Below are positions 44,636 through 54,976 of a stretch of DNA of 64,000 bases, piece after piece. The stretch lies in NCBI GenBank assembly GCA_018828125.1, contig JAHJWB010000010.1, positions 115,004 to 179,003 on the forward strand. The letters run 5' to 3'. The notes beneath the pieces were generated by a model. It did not search any database, had not been told where the DNA came from, and saw nothing but the letters and a program-made list of their open reading frames with translations. The position numbers and the translations under genes were made by a program. The DNA is from Gammaproteobacteria bacterium. Its GTDB lineage: Bacteria > Pseudomonadota > Gammaproteobacteria > Burkholderiales > Burkholderiaceae_C. Within the stretch, counting starts at the first letter, position 1, and every line of letters starts with the position of its first letter.

Positions 44636-44666
44636 GAAAAAACCCCGGTGCAATTTGTTACCGGGG
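44636..44666 (-). terminator. Intrinsic terminator between the dppF-like gene and the binding-protein gene
   Basis: On the minus strand CCCCGGT, 10-base loop, ACCGGGG (44666-44660 with 44649-44643), followed by TTTTTTCTGG. It lies 38 bases before the binding-protein ATG. The binding protein therefore needs read-through, or a promoter between the stem and the start. Confidence 0.88.
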
Positions 44667-44704
44667 CGCACAAAAGCTTTTTACACCATCACGCAGGCCT
44701 TGGG

Positions 44705-45583
44705 TTATGCGTTTTTTTCCGCCGCGGCAGCGGCGGCGGCACGTCGCGCCCGTGCCCGCCCCGGCTGCACCTGCGGCACGGCGCCCACCAGCGACTGCGT
44801 GTAGGGGTGCTGCGCGTTGCGAAACAGCTCAGCGGGCGAGCCCCGTTCCACGATGCGGCCTTGGTAGAGCACCACCACTTCGTCACACAGGTGGTTGACC
44901 ACCGCCAGGTCGTGGCTGATGAGCATGTAGGTGATGCGGAACTCCTGCTGCAGGTCCTGCATCAGGTTGAGCACTTGCGCCTGCACCGACACGTCGAGCG
45001 CGCTCACGGGCTCGTCGGCCACGATGAGACGGGGGCGGGTGATGAGCGCGCGCGCAATGGCGATGCGCTGGCGCTGACCGCCTGAAAATTCATGCGGGTA
45101 TTTGCCCAGGTCATTGGCGCGCAAACCCACTTGCGCCAGCACCTGGCCTGCCTGCTCGCGCTGCGCGGCACGGCTGGTTTCGCCCTGCGCCTGAAGGGGC
45201 TCGGTGACGATGCGCTCTACCGTCTGGCGTGGGTCCAGCGACCCGTAGGGGTCCTGAAACACCATCTGAAAATCGCGCCGCGCCTGGCGCAGTTGTTCGG
45301 TGGGCAAGTGGTGCAGGTTGCGGCCCAGCAGCTCCACCGTGCCAGAGGTCGGTGTGTCCAGTGCCATCACCAGTCGAGCCAGGGTGGACTTGCCCGACCC
45401 CGACTCGCCGACGATGCCCAGGCTGCGGCCAGAGGCCACCGAAAAGCTCACGCCATTGAGCGCGTGGACCTTGCCCGGGGGCTGAAACAGGTGCTCGCGC
45501 GGCAGCGTGTATTCGCGCACCAGGTCTTGGACCTGCAGCAGCGGGGCGTCCGCCTGGGCGTTGGGTGGGATCGCCGGGGTCAT
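44705..45583 (-). CDS. Oligopeptide ABC transporter, ATP-binding subunit (OppF/DppF-type)
   Basis: A 292-residue ATPase: Walker A GESGSGKSTLARLV, Q-loop MVFQDPYGSLDPRQ, signature [15 protein letters not shown], Walker B LIVADEPVSALDVS and His-loop MLISHDLAVV. The N-terminal LVREYTLPREHLFQPPGK and the C-terminal part (PAELFRNAQHPYTQSLVGAV) mark it as the F-type of the Opp/Dpp family, lacking a strong Fe-S Cys cluster. The ATG at 45583 overlaps the stop of the D-type ATPase gene (ATGA at 45580-45583); a much longer in-frame extension upstream overlaps that gene and is rejected. Confidence 0.92.
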   Translation of the reverse strand: MTPAIPPNAQADAPLLQVQDLVREYTLPREHLFQPPGKVHALNGVSFSVASGRSLGIVGESGSGKSTLARLVMALDTPTSGTVELLGRNLHHLPTEQLRQARRDFQMVFQDPYGSLDPRQTVERIVTEPLQAQGETSRAAQREQAGQVLAQVGLRANDLGKYPHEFSGGQRQRIAIARALITRPRLIVADEPVSALDVSVQAQVLNLMQDLQQEFRITYMLISHDLAVVNHLCDEVVVLYQGRIVERGSPAELFRNAQHPYTQSLVGAVPQVQPGRARARRAAAAAAAEKNA

Positions 45584-46626
45584 GCGGCCACCTCCGCGAC
45601 GTTCGCCAACGAGGCACTTTGTGCGTTCTGGGCTTCGGCAATGGCTTCGCGGCGCAGGCAGCGCACTTCGTGGGCGCCATCTTCGTCGGTGGCAACTAGG
45701 GTGACGGGCGGTGGTTCGTGGTGGCAGGCATCTACCGTGTAGCTGCATCGGCCGGCAAAAGGGCAACCTGCGGGCAGGTCCACAAGCTCGGGCACGGTAC
45801 CCGGAATGGTGGACAGGCGCGGGCGCTGGCCGGGTGCGTGCACGGCGCCCAGATGGGGCCGGGCAGCGAACAGGCCGCGTGTGTAGGGGTGTGCCATGGC
45901 CGAGAAGACCGAGGCGGTGGAGCCGCTTTCGACCACGCTGCCGCCGTACATGACCATCATGCGGTCCACGTTCTGCGAGATCACGCCCAGGTCGTGCGAG
46001 ATGAGGATGAGTGCCATGTTGCGCTCGGCCACCAGGTCGCTGATGAGGTCCAGGATCTGCTGCTGGATGGTCACATCGAGCGCCGTGGTGGGCTCGTCGG
46101 CAATCAGCAGGTCGGGCCCGCAGGCCAGCGCCATGGCAATGGTGATGCGCTGGCGTTGCCCGCCCGAGAACTGGTGGGGATAGGCATCAAAACGCTGCGC
46201 GGCATTGGGGATGCCCACGCGGTCCAGCAGGGCAATGGCTTCGGTGCGCGCAGCGGCGGCATTCATGCCCCGGTGCAGGCGCAAGGGCTCTGACACCTGG
46301 CGGCCAATCGTGTGCACAGGGTTCAGTGCCGTCATGGGCTCCTGGAACACCATGCCGATGCGGTTGCCGCGCATCTTGCACATTTGGGCATCGGTGCGGC
46401 CTACCAGCTCTGCGCCGTCAAAGCGGATGCTGCCCGTGACTTCTGCGCTGTCGGGCAACAGGCCCATGAGCGACATGGCAGTAATGGATTTGCCGCAGCC
46501 GGATTCACCAATCAGGCCCAGGGTTTCGCCACGCGCCAGCGTGAAGCTCACGCCGCGCACGGCATCAGCAGGGCCCCGATGCGTCTGCAGGCGGATGCGG
46601 AGGTTGGAGACTTCTAACAGAGACAT
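45580..46626 (-). CDS. Oligopeptide ABC transporter, ATP-binding subunit (OppD/DppD-type)
   Basis: A 348-residue ATPase with Walker [16 protein letters not shown], signature [15 protein letters not shown], Walker [15 protein letters not shown] and the C-terminal Cys-containing motif [20 protein letters not shown], the likely Fe-S or metal site of OppD-type subunits. Start [20 protein letters not shown]. Works with the F-type subunit as a heterodimer. It lies 30 bases after the permease C gene. Confidence 0.93.
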   Translation of the reverse strand: MSLLEVSNLRIRLQTHRGPADAVRGVSFTLARGETLGLIGESGCGKSITAMSLMGLLPDSAEVTGSIRFDGAELVGRTDAQMCKMRGNRIGMVFQEPMTALNPVHTIGRQVSEPLRLHRGMNAAAARTEAIALLDRVGIPNAAQRFDAYPHQFSGGQRQRITIAMALACGPDLLIADEPTTALDVTIQQQILDLISDLVAERNMALILISHDLGVISQNVDRMMVMYGGSVVESGSTASVFSAMAHPYTRGLFAARPHLGAVHAPGQRPRLSTIPGTVPELVDLPAGCPFAGRCSYTVDACHHEPPPVTLVATDEDGAHEVRCLRREAIAEAQNAQSASLANVAEVAA

Positions 46627-46656
46627 CGTAAGGTTCTGGTGGTCTTCTTGGCAGGA

Positions 46657-47529
46657 TCAACGCTTTCGCGATAGACGAGGGTCGAGCAGGTCGCGCAGGC
46701 CGTCGCCCAGCAGGTTCAGGCCCAGCACAGCCAGCGCAATCGCCACACCCGGCCATACGGCCAGCAGCGGCGCCTGGAACATCAGCGTCTGCGCCTCGCT
46801 GAGCATGCGGCCCCAGGATGGCTGGGGAGGCTGCGTGCCCAGGCCCAGGTAGGAGAGGGCGGCTTCCGCCAGGATGGCGATGGCGAACTGGATGGTGGCC
46901 TGCACGATGAGCACCGACAGGATGTTGGGCAGCACATGCTCGATGGTGATGCGCCAGCTGCCCTTGCCGCAGGCGCGCGACGCCAGAATGTATTCACGCG
47001 ACCACACGGCGTTGGCCGAGGCGCGGGTGACGCGCGCAAAGGTCGGGATGTTGAAAATGCCAATCGCAATGATGGAATTGACGATGCCCGCACCAAATAC
47101 AGCGGTCAGCATGATGGCGGACAGGATGGCCGGGAAGGCAAACGTGAAGTCGGCCAGCCGCATGATGAGTTCTTCGACCCAGCCCCGCTTGGCGGCCGCC
47201 AGCAACCCCAGCGCCGTGCCGATGGTCAGGCCAATGCCTACGGCGATCACGCCGACAAGGATGGAGTTGCGTGCGCCCACCAGCAGCAGCGAGGCCACGT
47301 CGCGCCCGAACGCATCCGTACCCAGCCAGTGTTTGCCGGTGGGGGGCTGCAGCTTGGAGGCCAGGTCCATCTCGTAGGGCGACCAGGGCGTCCACACCAG
47401 CGACAGCACTGCTGCCAGGATCAGCAGCAGGGACAGCACGGCGCCGATGACGAAGCTGCGATGGCGAAGGGCACGGTGCAGCCAGCCAGGGGCGGCGGTG
47501 GCAGCAGGCGATGAAATGACAGCGTTCAT
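46657..47529 (-). CDS. Oligopeptide ABC transporter, permease (OppC/DppC-type)
   Basis: A 290-residue inner-membrane permease. It begins MNAVISSPAATAAPGWLHRA, has an N-terminal hydrophobic helix and a further five segments, and the EAA-type loop ILASRACGKGSWRITIEHVL where the ATPase docks. Family marks include HWLGTDAFGRDVASLLLVG and the C-terminal NLLGDGLRDLLDPRLSR. Seven bases separate it from the B-type permease stop. Confidence 0.93.
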   Translation of the reverse strand: MNAVISSPAATAAPGWLHRALRHRSFVIGAVLSLLLILAAVLSLVWTPWSPYEMDLASKLQPPTGKHWLGTDAFGRDVASLLLVGARNSILVGVIAVGIGLTIGTALGLLAAAKRGWVEELIMRLADFTFAFPAILSAIMLTAVFGAGIVNSIIAIGIFNIPTFARVTRASANAVWSREYILASRACGKGSWRITIEHVLPNILSVLIVQATIQFAIAILAEAALSYLGLGTQPPQPSWGRMLSEAQTLMFQAPLLAVWPGVAIALAVLGLNLLGDGLRDLLDPRLSRKR

Positions 47530-47536
47530 GGGGCGC

Positions 47537-48499
47537 TCAGATGTCGGAAGCCTTCACGCGCGGGTCGATCACGGCGTAAAGAATGTCCACGACGAAGTTG
47601 ACGATGACCACCATGGCGGCGAGCAGCATCACGCAATTGCGCACCACGATGAGGTCCCGGTTCGAGATGGATTGGAAGATCAGCCGACCCAGGCCGGGCA
47701 GATAGAAAACGTTCTCCACCACGATGGTGCCCGCCAGCAAGTTGGCAAATTGCAGCCCCATCACGGTGACGACCGGGATCATGGCGTTGCGCAGCACATG
47801 GCCCCACAGCGCAGCACGCTGCGACAAACCCTTGGCCCGTGCGGTGCGCACAAAGTCCTCACGCAGCACTTCCAGCACGGCAGAGCGGGTAATGCGCGCG
47901 AGAATGGCGGCCTGCACCACGGCCAGCGCGATTGCGGGCAGCAGCAACGCCTTGAGGGCTTCGAGCGGGCTGCCACCGGCTTCTTCCGTCCAGCCCGGGA
48001 ACCCGCCGGCCGAGAACCATTGCAGCTTGACGGAGAACAGCAGGATCAACAGGATGGCGAACCAGAAGTTGGGAATGGCAATGCCGATCTGCGCCAGCCC
48101 CATCACGCCAACATCACCGATCTTGTTGTGGCGGGAGGCCGCATACACACCGGCAGCCAGGGCCAACACCGTGGTGAGTGCCATCGCCATGAGAGCCAGA
48201 GGTACCGTAAGGGCCAGTCGCTCGAGCACCAGGTCGAGCACCGGCGAGCTGTAGGCATAACTTTCGCCCATGTTGCCCACTACCAGGCCGCTGACCCATT
48301 GCCAGTAGCGCAGCCCCGCCGGTTGGTCCAACCCGAGCTTGCTCGCCAATGCGGCCACCGCGTCTGGCGAGGCGTCAGGGCCCATCAGGATCTGGGCGGC
48401 GTTGCCCGGCAGTATCTCCAGCACCAAAAACACAACAATGGATGCGCCGATCAGCGTGGCCAGGAGAGTGATAAACCGCTTGAGAAAAAACAGGCCCAT
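47537..48499 (-). CDS. Oligopeptide ABC transporter, permease (OppB/DppB-type)
   Basis: A 320-residue inner-membrane permease starting MGLFFLKRFITLLATLIGAS with six hydrophobic segments. It has the ILPGNAAQILMGPDASPDAV periplasmic loop, the loop VLREDFVRTARAKGLSQRAA and the C-terminal YAVIDPRVKASDI typical of OppB/DppB. First gene of the leftward transporter operon; the gap to the divergent ferredoxin gene holds a TGTGTATACACA palindrome. Confidence 0.93.
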   Translation of the reverse strand: MGLFFLKRFITLLATLIGASIVVFLVLEILPGNAAQILMGPDASPDAVAALASKLGLDQPAGLRYWQWVSGLVVGNMGESYAYSSPVLDLVLERLALTVPLALMAMALTTVLALAAGVYAASRHNKIGDVGVMGLAQIGIAIPNFWFAILLILLFSVKLQWFSAGGFPGWTEEAGGSPLEALKALLLPAIALAVVQAAILARITRSAVLEVLREDFVRTARAKGLSQRAALWGHVLRNAMIPVVTVMGLQFANLLAGTIVVENVFYLPGLGRLIFQSISNRDLIVVRNCVMLLAAMVVIVNFVVDILYAVIDPRVKASDI

Positions 48500-48535
48500 G
48501 GGTGGGGGTGCGTGGGTTGTGTGGGAAAGGGGTAA

Positions 48536-48973
<438 letters not shown>

Positions 48974-48979
48974 ATATTA

Positions 48980-49045
48980 GGTGTTTTTGGCCTCTAGCGC
49001 TTATTTATAAAGCGCTAATAGCTATCAAAAATGTAGTATTTGAGG
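48980..49045 (-). repeat. Palindromic repeat family 1, copy 12 (ferredoxin-pth gap)
   Basis: On the minus strand: TACTACATTTTTGATAGCTA, TTAGCGCTTTAT, AA, ATAAGCGCT, AGAGGCCAAAAACACCT. Well preserved, between two convergent genes. It is the last copy seen; none follows to the end of the window. Confidence 0.93.
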
Positions 49046-49057
49046 CCTAGGAGATTT

Positions 49058-49666
49058 TCAGTCTTCTACCGGGCGCGGTGGCTTGGGGCGCGGTGGTTTT
49101 GTGGTGTGGATGAGCAAAGTTGCCTTGTCCATTTCGCCTGCCAGCAGGGCCGGGTAGGCCTTGAGCGAATGGGCGATGCAGTCCTCGATCAGGGTCCGCT
49201 GGTCGGGTGAGGGTTTCTTGAGCACCCAGTTGGCGACTTCACTCTTTACCCCCGGATGACCAATGCCGATGCGCAGGCGCCAGTAGTCTGGGGAGCCCAG
49301 TTGACCGTGGATGTCGCGCAGACCGTTGTGCCCCGCATGGCTGCCGCCGCGCTTGAGTTTGACCTGGCCGGGTGTGATGTCGAGTTCGTCGTGCACCACC
49401 AGAATTTCTTCCGGCAAGATCTTGAAAAAACGCGCCAGCGAGGCTACCGATTTGCCAGAGAGGTTCATGAACGTCTGCGGTTGCAGCAGCCACACGGTCT
49501 GGCCGTGCACCACCGTGCGGGCGACGAGTCCGTGGTAGCTGCGCTCTGGGACCAGCGTGGTCTTCAACTCGCGCGCAAGGGCGTCAATCCACCAGAAACC
49601 TGCGTTGTGGCGGGTGGCCTCGTAGTCTGGCCCAGGGTTTCCAAGGCCTACAAACAGCTTGATCAT
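49058..49666 (-). CDS. pth: Peptidyl-tRNA hydrolase
   Basis: Frees tRNA from peptidyl-tRNA lost by ribosomes. The 202-residue protein starts [20 protein letters not shown] with catalytic His20 and Asn10, contains [19 protein letters not shown] with the conserved Asp, and [14 protein letters not shown]. coli Pth has 194 residues. ATG 49666 fits the family; longer in-frame starts upstream do not. It is last in the leftward run lolB-ispE-tRNA-Gln-prs-rplY-pth. Confidence 0.96.
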   Translation of the reverse strand: MIKLFVGLGNPGPDYEATRHNAGFWWIDALARELKTTLVPERSYHGLVARTVVHGQTVWLLQPQTFMNLSGKSVASLARFFKILPEEILVVHDELDITPGQVKLKRGGSHAGHNGLRDIHGQLGSPDYWRLRIGIGHPGVKSEVANWVLKKPSPDQRTLIEDCIAHSLKAYPALLAGEMDKATLLIHTTKPPRPKPPRPVED

Positions 49667-49723
49667 CTGGGCAATTATCCGTAGGTGGTAGGTGCATGCT
49701 CTCTGAAGAAGAGCGATCACCAA

Positions 49724-49750
49724 TGAAAACGGCCCACACAGTGGGCCGTT
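49724..49750 (-). terminator. Terminator-like stem-loop between rplY and pth
   Basis: Minus strand AACGGCCCAC, 3-base loop, GTGGGCCGTT, then TTTC. A 10-bp perfect stem with a short T-run, about 65 bases after the rplY stop and 58 before the pth ATG. It probably ends most rplY transcripts and lets some through to pth. Confidence 0.75.
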
Positions 49751-49813
49751 GGGTCGTCAGTGCCGCCGTAGCGGCCTGACCTGCACGCAGAAGAGAGCTC
49801 TGCGGCTGGGGAA

Positions 49814-50449
49814 TTACTTCTTGCCCTTGCCCTTTTTGGCATCGGCAGCTGGAGCTGCTTCAACGGGAGTCTCGACCACGACCACAGGAGGCACCACAGA
49901 CACCAGAACGGGGTTGTTGTTTTGGCCACCGCGGATCTTGGCGGTCACACCCTTAGGCAGCTTGATGCTCTTGAGGTGCAGCGAGGCGCCCTTTTCCAGC
50001 TTGGACAGGTCCACAGCGATGAACTCTGGCAGGTCCGAAGGCATGCAGGTCACGTCGAGTTCGTTCACGATCGGGTTGACCATGCACTTGTCGATCTTGA
50101 CCGCTGGCGACTCTTCTGCACCGGAGAAGTGCAGTGGCACCTTCATGTGCAGCTTGGTCTTTTCGTCCACGCGCTGGAAGTCGATGTGCAGAACGAGTTG
50201 CTTGTAGGGGTGGTATTGCACGTCACGCAGCAGCACTTTGGAGGTGGTGCCGGCAACTTCCATGTCCAGAACGCTGGAGTGGAATGCTTCCTTCTTGAGG
50301 GCGTGCCACAGGGCGTTGTGGTCTAGCTCGATGAGCTGGGGTTCGGCGGCGGTACCACCGTAAACGATACCGGGGGTCTTGCCCGAATTGCGGAGACGGC
50401 GGCTCGCACCCGTGCCCTGCTTGGCGCGCTCAAAAGCGACGAAGTTCAT
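49814..50449 (-). CDS. rplY: 50S ribosomal protein L25, Ctc form
   Basis: Binds 5S rRNA on the large ribosomal subunit. The 211-residue protein is the long form (L25 domain plus C-terminal Ctc extension): it starts [20 protein letters not shown], has [30 protein letters not shown] and [15 protein letters not shown], and ends in a Lys-rich tail (AKKGKGKK). It lies between prs and pth, its usual place in this group. Confidence 0.96.
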   Translation of the reverse strand: MNFVAFERAKQGTGASRRLRNSGKTPGIVYGGTAAEPQLIELDHNALWHALKKEAFHSSVLDMEVAGTTSKVLLRDVQYHPYKQLVLHIDFQRVDEKTKLHMKVPLHFSGAEESPAVKIDKCMVNPIVNELDVTCMPSDLPEFIAVDLSKLEKGASLHLKSIKLPKGVTAKIRGGQNNNPVLVSVVPPVVVVETPVEAAPAADAKKGKGKK

Positions 50450-50551
50450 AGTTAGCTCCTGAAAAGGGTAGACCGCGACCAGTCTTACCCCGTTTTAAAA
50501 AGACCTTGTCCACCACTTTGGCGGCTGGTCCACACAATGTTCTCCAACAGA

Positions 50552-50573
50552 CAAGCCTCCCGAAGGAGGCTTG
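50552..50573 (-). terminator. Stem-loop between prs and rplY
   Basis: CAAGCCTCC, tetraloop-size CGAA, GGAGGCTTG; a 9-bp perfect stem 39 bases after the prs stop. The minus-strand tail TCTGTTGG has only scattered T, so termination is likely partial. Confidence 0.6.
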
Positions 50574-50611
50574 CGTGCAATCCAATCTGCAACGCTCCGA
50601 AGGAGACGCGG

Positions 50612-51586
50612 TCAGAACAGATTGTCTTGATCGGAGAACAAACTCATGACCGACTCCCCCTTGGCAATGCGCTGGATCGTCTCGGCGATCAGCGGAGCCA
50701 CGGAGAGTTGGCGAATCTTGGTGCATCCCTTGGCGTGGTCGTTCAAAGGGATCGTATTGGTCACCACCACTTCATCCAGCGCGCTGCCTTGTGCAATGCG
50801 CTCGATGGCGGGACCGGAAAAAATAGGGTGGGTGCAGTAGGCGTACACCTTCTTGGCGCCGCGCTCCTTGAGCACTTCGGCGGCCTTCACCAGGGTGCCA
50901 GCGGTGTCGATCATGTCGTCCATGATCACGCAGTTGCGGCCTTCGATTTCGCCGATCACATGCATGACTTCTGACACGTTGGCCTTCGGACGGCGCTTGT
51001 CGATGATGGCCAGATCGCAGTTGAGCTGCTTGGCCAGCGCGCGTGCACGCACCACGCCGCCCACATCGGGCGAAACCACGATCAGGTCTTCGTAGTTCTT
51101 CTGGCGCAAATCGCCTAGGAGAACAGGAGAAGCGTAGATGTTGTCGACCGGAATATCGAAAAAGCCCTGAATCTGGTCTGCATGCAGATCCATGGTCAGC
51201 ACGCGGGCTACGCCCACCGCCTGCAACATATTGGCTACCACCTTGGCAGTGATGGGCACGCGCGATGAGCGGGGGCGACGGTCCTGACGGGCGTAACCAA
51301 AGTAAGGGATCACGGCGCTGATGCGTTCGGCCGATGCACGCTTGAGCGCATCCACCATGATCAGCAGTTCCATGAGGTTTTCGTTGGTCGGTGCGCAAGT
51401 GGACTGAACAACAAAAACATCACGTGCACGCACGTTTTGCTTGATTTCAACGGTGACTTCACCGTCGGAGAAGCGTCCCACATCGGCAGCGCCAAGAGTG
51501 GTGCCGAGGTGTTGGGCGATTTCAGCTGCCATGCCTGGATTGGCATTGCCGGTGAAAACCATGAAGTCGGGGTTGTTGGCTTGCAT
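50612..51586 (-). CDS. prs: Ribose-phosphate pyrophosphokinase
   Basis: Makes PRPP from ribose-5-phosphate and ATP for nucleotide, histidine and tryptophan synthesis. The 324-residue protein has [20 protein letters not shown], the catalytic [20 protein letters not shown] segment ([14 protein letters not shown]), [15 protein letters not shown] and the PRPP loop [14 protein letters not shown]. Starts [20 protein letters not shown] at 51586; further in-frame sequence upstream crosses the tRNA gene and is not coding. It lies directly after tRNA-Gln. Confidence 0.97.
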   Translation of the reverse strand: MQANNPDFMVFTGNANPGMAAEIAQHLGTTLGAADVGRFSDGEVTVEIKQNVRARDVFVVQSTCAPTNENLMELLIMVDALKRASAERISAVIPYFGYARQDRRPRSSRVPITAKVVANMLQAVGVARVLTMDLHADQIQGFFDIPVDNIYASPVLLGDLRQKNYEDLIVVSPDVGGVVRARALAKQLNCDLAIIDKRRPKANVSEVMHVIGEIEGRNCVIMDDMIDTAGTLVKAAEVLKERGAKKVYAYCTHPIFSGPAIERIAQGSALDEVVVTNTIPLNDHAKGCTKIRQLSVAPLIAETIQRIAKGESVMSLFSDQDNLF

Positions 51587-51633
51587 GAGCGTCCCAGCAG
51601 TCTGAAAAAAAAGCCCGTACGCGAAAAGAAATT

Positions 51634-51710
51634 TGGCAGGGGAAGAAGGATTCGAACCTTCGCATGCTGGAATCAAAATCCAGTGCCTTAACCAGCTTGG
51701 CGACTCCCCT
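51634..51710 (-). tRNA. tRNA-Gln, anticodon TTG
   Basis: 77 bases including the encoded CCA. On the minus strand: AGGGGAG acceptor, D-arm, anticodon stem CTGGA with loop TTTTGAT and TCCAG, T-arm ending in TTCGAAT, and CTTCCCCTGCCA. Anticodon TTG reads CAA (and CAG by wobble). It lies between ispE and prs, conserved in beta-proteobacteria. Confidence 0.97.
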
Positions 51711-51740
51711 ACACAGGTCAACTGCCGAAAGCAGCTAACC

Positions 51741-52598
51741 CTAATTCTGGTCTGATGCCCAGCCTGCCAGAGGATGAACCATCAGGTTGCCACATGTTTT
51801 TACTTGCCAGCCTTCAGGGGCTCCGCTCAAGTCAACCGCATGTGCCATTTGTGCAAACACCGCACTTCCTGAGCCTGTCATTCGGCCTTGTAATCCTCGA
51901 TCTCCGAGCCATTGAATGGCTTCAGTGACCTCGGGGCAAAGTGCCTGAGCAACTGGCTGCAAGTCATTTCGACCGAAGTCAAAGTGTGCTGCAGCAAAGC
52001 CTAAGATTGTAGCACTATCTGAATCGCGTTTCAAACTTGGTGACGAAAAAATTGATTTTGTCTCCAAGCCCGCTACAGGTTTCACCACCGCGAAACACGC
52101 TGACGGCAGTTGGTGCAACTTCTCAAGCGGCGTGATTGTCTCACCAATTCCCTCCACCCAAGCGTTGTGGCCGCGTAAAAAAAATGGAACGTCAGCTCCT
52201 AGCGCAAGGCCGATCTCTTCAAGAGCAGGTCGAGGCAGGTTCAGTCCCCACAGTCGATTCAGTGCGAGCAAGGTAGTTGCAGCATCGGAAGAGCCTCCAC
52301 CCATGCCTGCTTGCGCTGGCACGCTCTTCAGCACCCCGATGTGTACTCCCTGATTGCAGCCGGTAGCTGCTTTCAGTGCGCGCGCCGCTTTGATCGTCAG
52401 GTCTTCATCCGGCAGTTTCGGGCCCAGGTCTTCCCGGGTGATGTGATGGCTGGTGCAGCGCTCGAAATGCAGGGTGTCACACCAATCAATCAGCATGAAG
52501 ACCGACTGCAAAAGGTGATATCCATCCGCACGCTGGCCCGTGATATGTAGAAAAAGGTTGAGCTTGGCCGGTGCCGGCACGTCATACAAGGCGAGCAT
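51741..52598 (-). CDS. ispE: 4-diphosphocytidyl-2-C-methyl-D-erythritol kinase
   Basis: The fourth enzyme of the MEP isoprenoid pathway, a GHMP kinase. The 285-residue protein starts [20 protein letters not shown] with the PAKLNL motif (catalytic Lys near residue 11), [13 protein letters not shown], and the ATP loop [16 protein letters not shown]. It also has the third motif [13 protein letters not shown]. Its product leads to the isoprenoid chain of ubiquinone. It lies 40 bases after lolB. Confidence 0.96.
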   Translation of the reverse strand: MLALYDVPAPAKLNLFLHITGQRADGYHLLQSVFMLIDWCDTLHFERCTSHHITREDLGPKLPDEDLTIKAARALKAATGCNQGVHIGVLKSVPAQAGMGGGSSDAATTLLALNRLWGLNLPRPALEEIGLALGADVPFFLRGHNAWVEGIGETITPLEKLHQLPSACFAVVKPVAGLETKSIFSSPSLKRDSDSATILGFAAAHFDFGRNDLQPVAQALCPEVTEAIQWLGDRGLQGRMTGSGSAVFAQMAHAVDLSGAPEGWQVKTCGNLMVHPLAGWASDQN

Positions 52599-52638
52599 GG
52601 TGGAGACGGGATCGCGCGGGAGGCGTGCCGCCGACAGG

Positions 52639-53178
52639 TTATTGGGTCAGCGCAATGCGCAAGGTGGCTTTTGGTGCGGGGTTGTCGCGTCGTGCGATGA
52701 GTCGGCCGTCCGATAGTCCAGACAGATCGGCATCCCATCCCGGAGCAGTGGCCTGCGTCCCCTGCAACCAGCTGAAAAGTGCCGCAATAGGAATGCGGGT
52801 GCCAGTGACGTCCTGGAGCAAGTTCTCCAGCGAATCAGAGGTGCGTATATCCTCTGCGCCGGTAGCGAGTTGCGCATGTCCTTCCTTCCAGTCCAGTTGC
52901 GCCAAGCGACTGCCGAGCGGGCTGATGAGGACGAGCCCCCCGTTTTGGGCATTGCCGCGTAGCTCAAACAGTGCGGAGAAAGACTGCGAAGCCTGGTCTT
53001 CTACTTGCATTGCAAGTCGGCCGCTCCAGAAGTTCTCTTCTCCCTCTCGGGGCTTTGCGGGCTGCGCGCACCCGAGCACGGACAAAAGACAAAGAACCAA
53101 TAACCATCGCCACACGCGAAACAGAGGGAGCGACGAGGCAGGGGAGAAACCAGGTGCGCAGCCGTTCAAATGTTTCAA
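52639..53178 (-). CDS. lolB: Outer-membrane lipoprotein LolB
   Basis: Receives lipoproteins from LolA and inserts them in the outer membrane. The 179-residue protein has a lipoprotein signal with lipobox LSVLGC (Cys37) after a rather long 20-residue n-region, and LolB-like strands: FWSGRLAMQVEDQASQSFSA, LISPLGSRLAQLDWKEGHAQ, and PIAALFSWLQG with the conserved Trp. The ATG at 53178 overlaps the stop of the upstream TPR gene (ATGA), supporting this start despite the long leader. Confidence 0.9.
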   Translation of the reverse strand: MKHLNGCAPGFSPASSLPLFRVWRWLLVLCLLSVLGCAQPAKPREGEENFWSGRLAMQVEDQASQSFSALFELRGNAQNGGLVLISPLGSRLAQLDWKEGHAQLATGAEDIRTSDSLENLLQDVTGTRIPIAALFSWLQGTQATAPGWDADLSGLSDGRLIARRDNPAPKATLRIALTQ

Positions 53179-54947
53179 AACGACACTCCAAGGCGTATCA
53201 AGGTCTCTTTGAGCGTTTCGTTGTCGGGGTTGACGCGCTGGCCTTCCTTCCAGATCTTGCGTGCACCGTCCTGATCACCCAGGCTCCACAGCACCTCTCC
53301 AAGGTGGGCTGCAATCTCCACGTCAGGGCGCACGCGGTAGGCGGTTTCAAGATGCCGCTTGGCGTCTGTTTTGTTTCCGAGACGAAACTCCACCCAGCCT
53401 AGGCTGTCGGTGATGAAGGGGTCGCCGGGTGCGAATTCCAGCGCCTTCAGAATCAGTTGTTTTGCTTCGTCGAGCTGCACGCCTCTTTCGGCCATGGAAT
53501 ATCCCAGAGCGTTGTAGGCGTGGTGATACTGCGGCTGTCGTGCAATCAGTTGCCGCAGTAGCTGTTCCATGGTGTCTGTCTTGCCGGCTTTTTCTGCCAA
53601 CATGGCTTGGTCGTAGATCAATTCTGTGTCGTCGGGAGCCAGGGCCACGAGTTCCACCTGCGTGTTGTATGCCTCCTGGTACATCTTGAGATCGCGCAGG
53701 AGCTGGACTTCGGCTAATAGCTTCATGCGCTTTTCATCAGCGGTTGTGCCGGGAAGACTGCGCAGCAGCGCACGCGCTTGCGCCAGTTTTCCTTGCCGCG
53801 CCAAGAGGGAGGCTCGGCGACTTTGGGCGCTGAACACTTCTTCCACATTGGTGATTCGACCGAGCCATGATTCCGCGGCCGCATAGTCCTGCTTCTTTTC
53901 AGCAATCTGGGCGTACAGCAAATATGCCTGCGTGAGCCCTCGCTCACGCACCTGATCCTCTGTGCCGGTCGCTGCGAGTTCGATGAACCGTTGCAATGAT
54001 TTTTCAGCCTCCGGAAGGCGATTGTCCTGATATTGAAGCGATGCCAGCACCAACCAAGGTTCTGCAAGTTCTGGTTTCGCTTGGGTGACGAACTCCAATT
54101 GCCGTGCTGCATCTGGAAGCCGCTGCAACCCCAGCAAAACGCGGGCATAGGCCAATCGCAGTTCGGGAACAGGTTGCTTGGCAAGTGCCTGCACCACCAA
54201 CGACTCTGCTTCTGCAGAGCTGTCCTCCATCAACTCCAGTGCGAGGCGTGCCGCGCCCTCGTTGGCGTCGTCCAATGTCTGCGCGCTCCGTGCTGCCTCC
54301 AGGGCCCCAGTCTTGTCCCCGGCGGCCAACCGCACACGGCCCAGCGAAACCCATGCAATGGGGCCGGTCGCGGGGTGAGTTAACTCATCAACCAAAGCTT
54401 CTGCGACCACCTTGGCAGCCAACGCCTTGTCGCTCGCGCGGCCATACATTTGCGGAAGTGCGGCGAGTGTGCTCGCCTTGGCACGGGCGGGTGATTGGGC
54501 CAACTCCTGTCGGAGCAGGGCAGGAGTTTCGCCAATCCGGTTAAGCGCGATCAGGATCTGCAGTACATAGCGATTGGCTTCGCGAGATTGGGGTTGCACT
54601 TCCTTCCAAGCCATCGCTGCCGCGAGCGCGTAGTCCCCTGAGCGTGACTGCAGAGCTATATCTGCCGCGCGCTGGTAGAGCTGACCATCTCCGGTACGCC
54701 GGGCTGCTTCCAGCATCAGTGCATAGCCAGCGCCCGGATCCCCTGTTCGGGAGCTCAGCTCGCCGAGAAAAATCTCGTAGAACAGCTCGGCATCCAGGGC
54801 CGGGTTCGAGACCACTGAGGATGCGCTGTCAGGCCCGGGATCTCGGCTAGGCTGTGCCCAGCCTGTATGGGTAACCACCGCAATTGCGGTAGTTAAAGCA
54901 GCGGTCCGAAAGCGTTGTGATAGCACCATCGGGCCATAATAATCCAT
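53175..54947 (-). CDS. TPR protein, probably secreted, upstream of lolB
   Basis: A 590-residue protein with an N-terminal signal ([18 protein letters not shown], cleavage near GWA-QP) and many tetratricopeptide-like repeats (for instance [39 protein letters not shown]). It is exported and probably periplasmic. Its gene precedes lolB in many beta-proteobacteria, overlapping by ATGA, so a role around outer-membrane lipoprotein traffic is conceivable but untested. Start options: ATG 54947, or ATG 54929 (MVLSQRF) giving a more normal signal peptide. It is divergent from mutM with 29 bases between. Confidence 0.82.
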   Translation of the reverse strand: MDYYGPMVLSQRFRTAALTTAIAVVTHTGWAQPSRDPGPDSASSVVSNPALDAELFYEIFLGELSSRTGDPGAGYALMLEAARRTGDGQLYQRAADIALQSRSGDYALAAAMAWKEVQPQSREANRYVLQILIALNRIGETPALLRQELAQSPARAKASTLAALPQMYGRASDKALAAKVVAEALVDELTHPATGPIAWVSLGRVRLAAGDKTGALEAARSAQTLDDANEGAARLALELMEDSSAEAESLVVQALAKQPVPELRLAYARVLLGLQRLPDAARQLEFVTQAKPELAEPWLVLASLQYQDNRLPEAEKSLQRFIELAATGTEDQVRERGLTQAYLLYAQIAEKKQDYAAAESWLGRITNVEEVFSAQSRRASLLARQGKLAQARALLRSLPGTTADEKRMKLLAEVQLLRDLKMYQEAYNTQVELVALAPDDTELIYDQAMLAEKAGKTDTMEQLLRQLIARQPQYHHAYNALGYSMAERGVQLDEAKQLILKALEFAPGDPFITDSLGWVEFRLGNKTDAKRHLETAYRVRPDVEIAAHLGEVLWSLGDQDGARKIWKEGQRVNPDNETLKETLIRLGVSF

Positions 54948-54976
54948 GCCCGATAACCTGTTGCGTGGGTTCTTTT

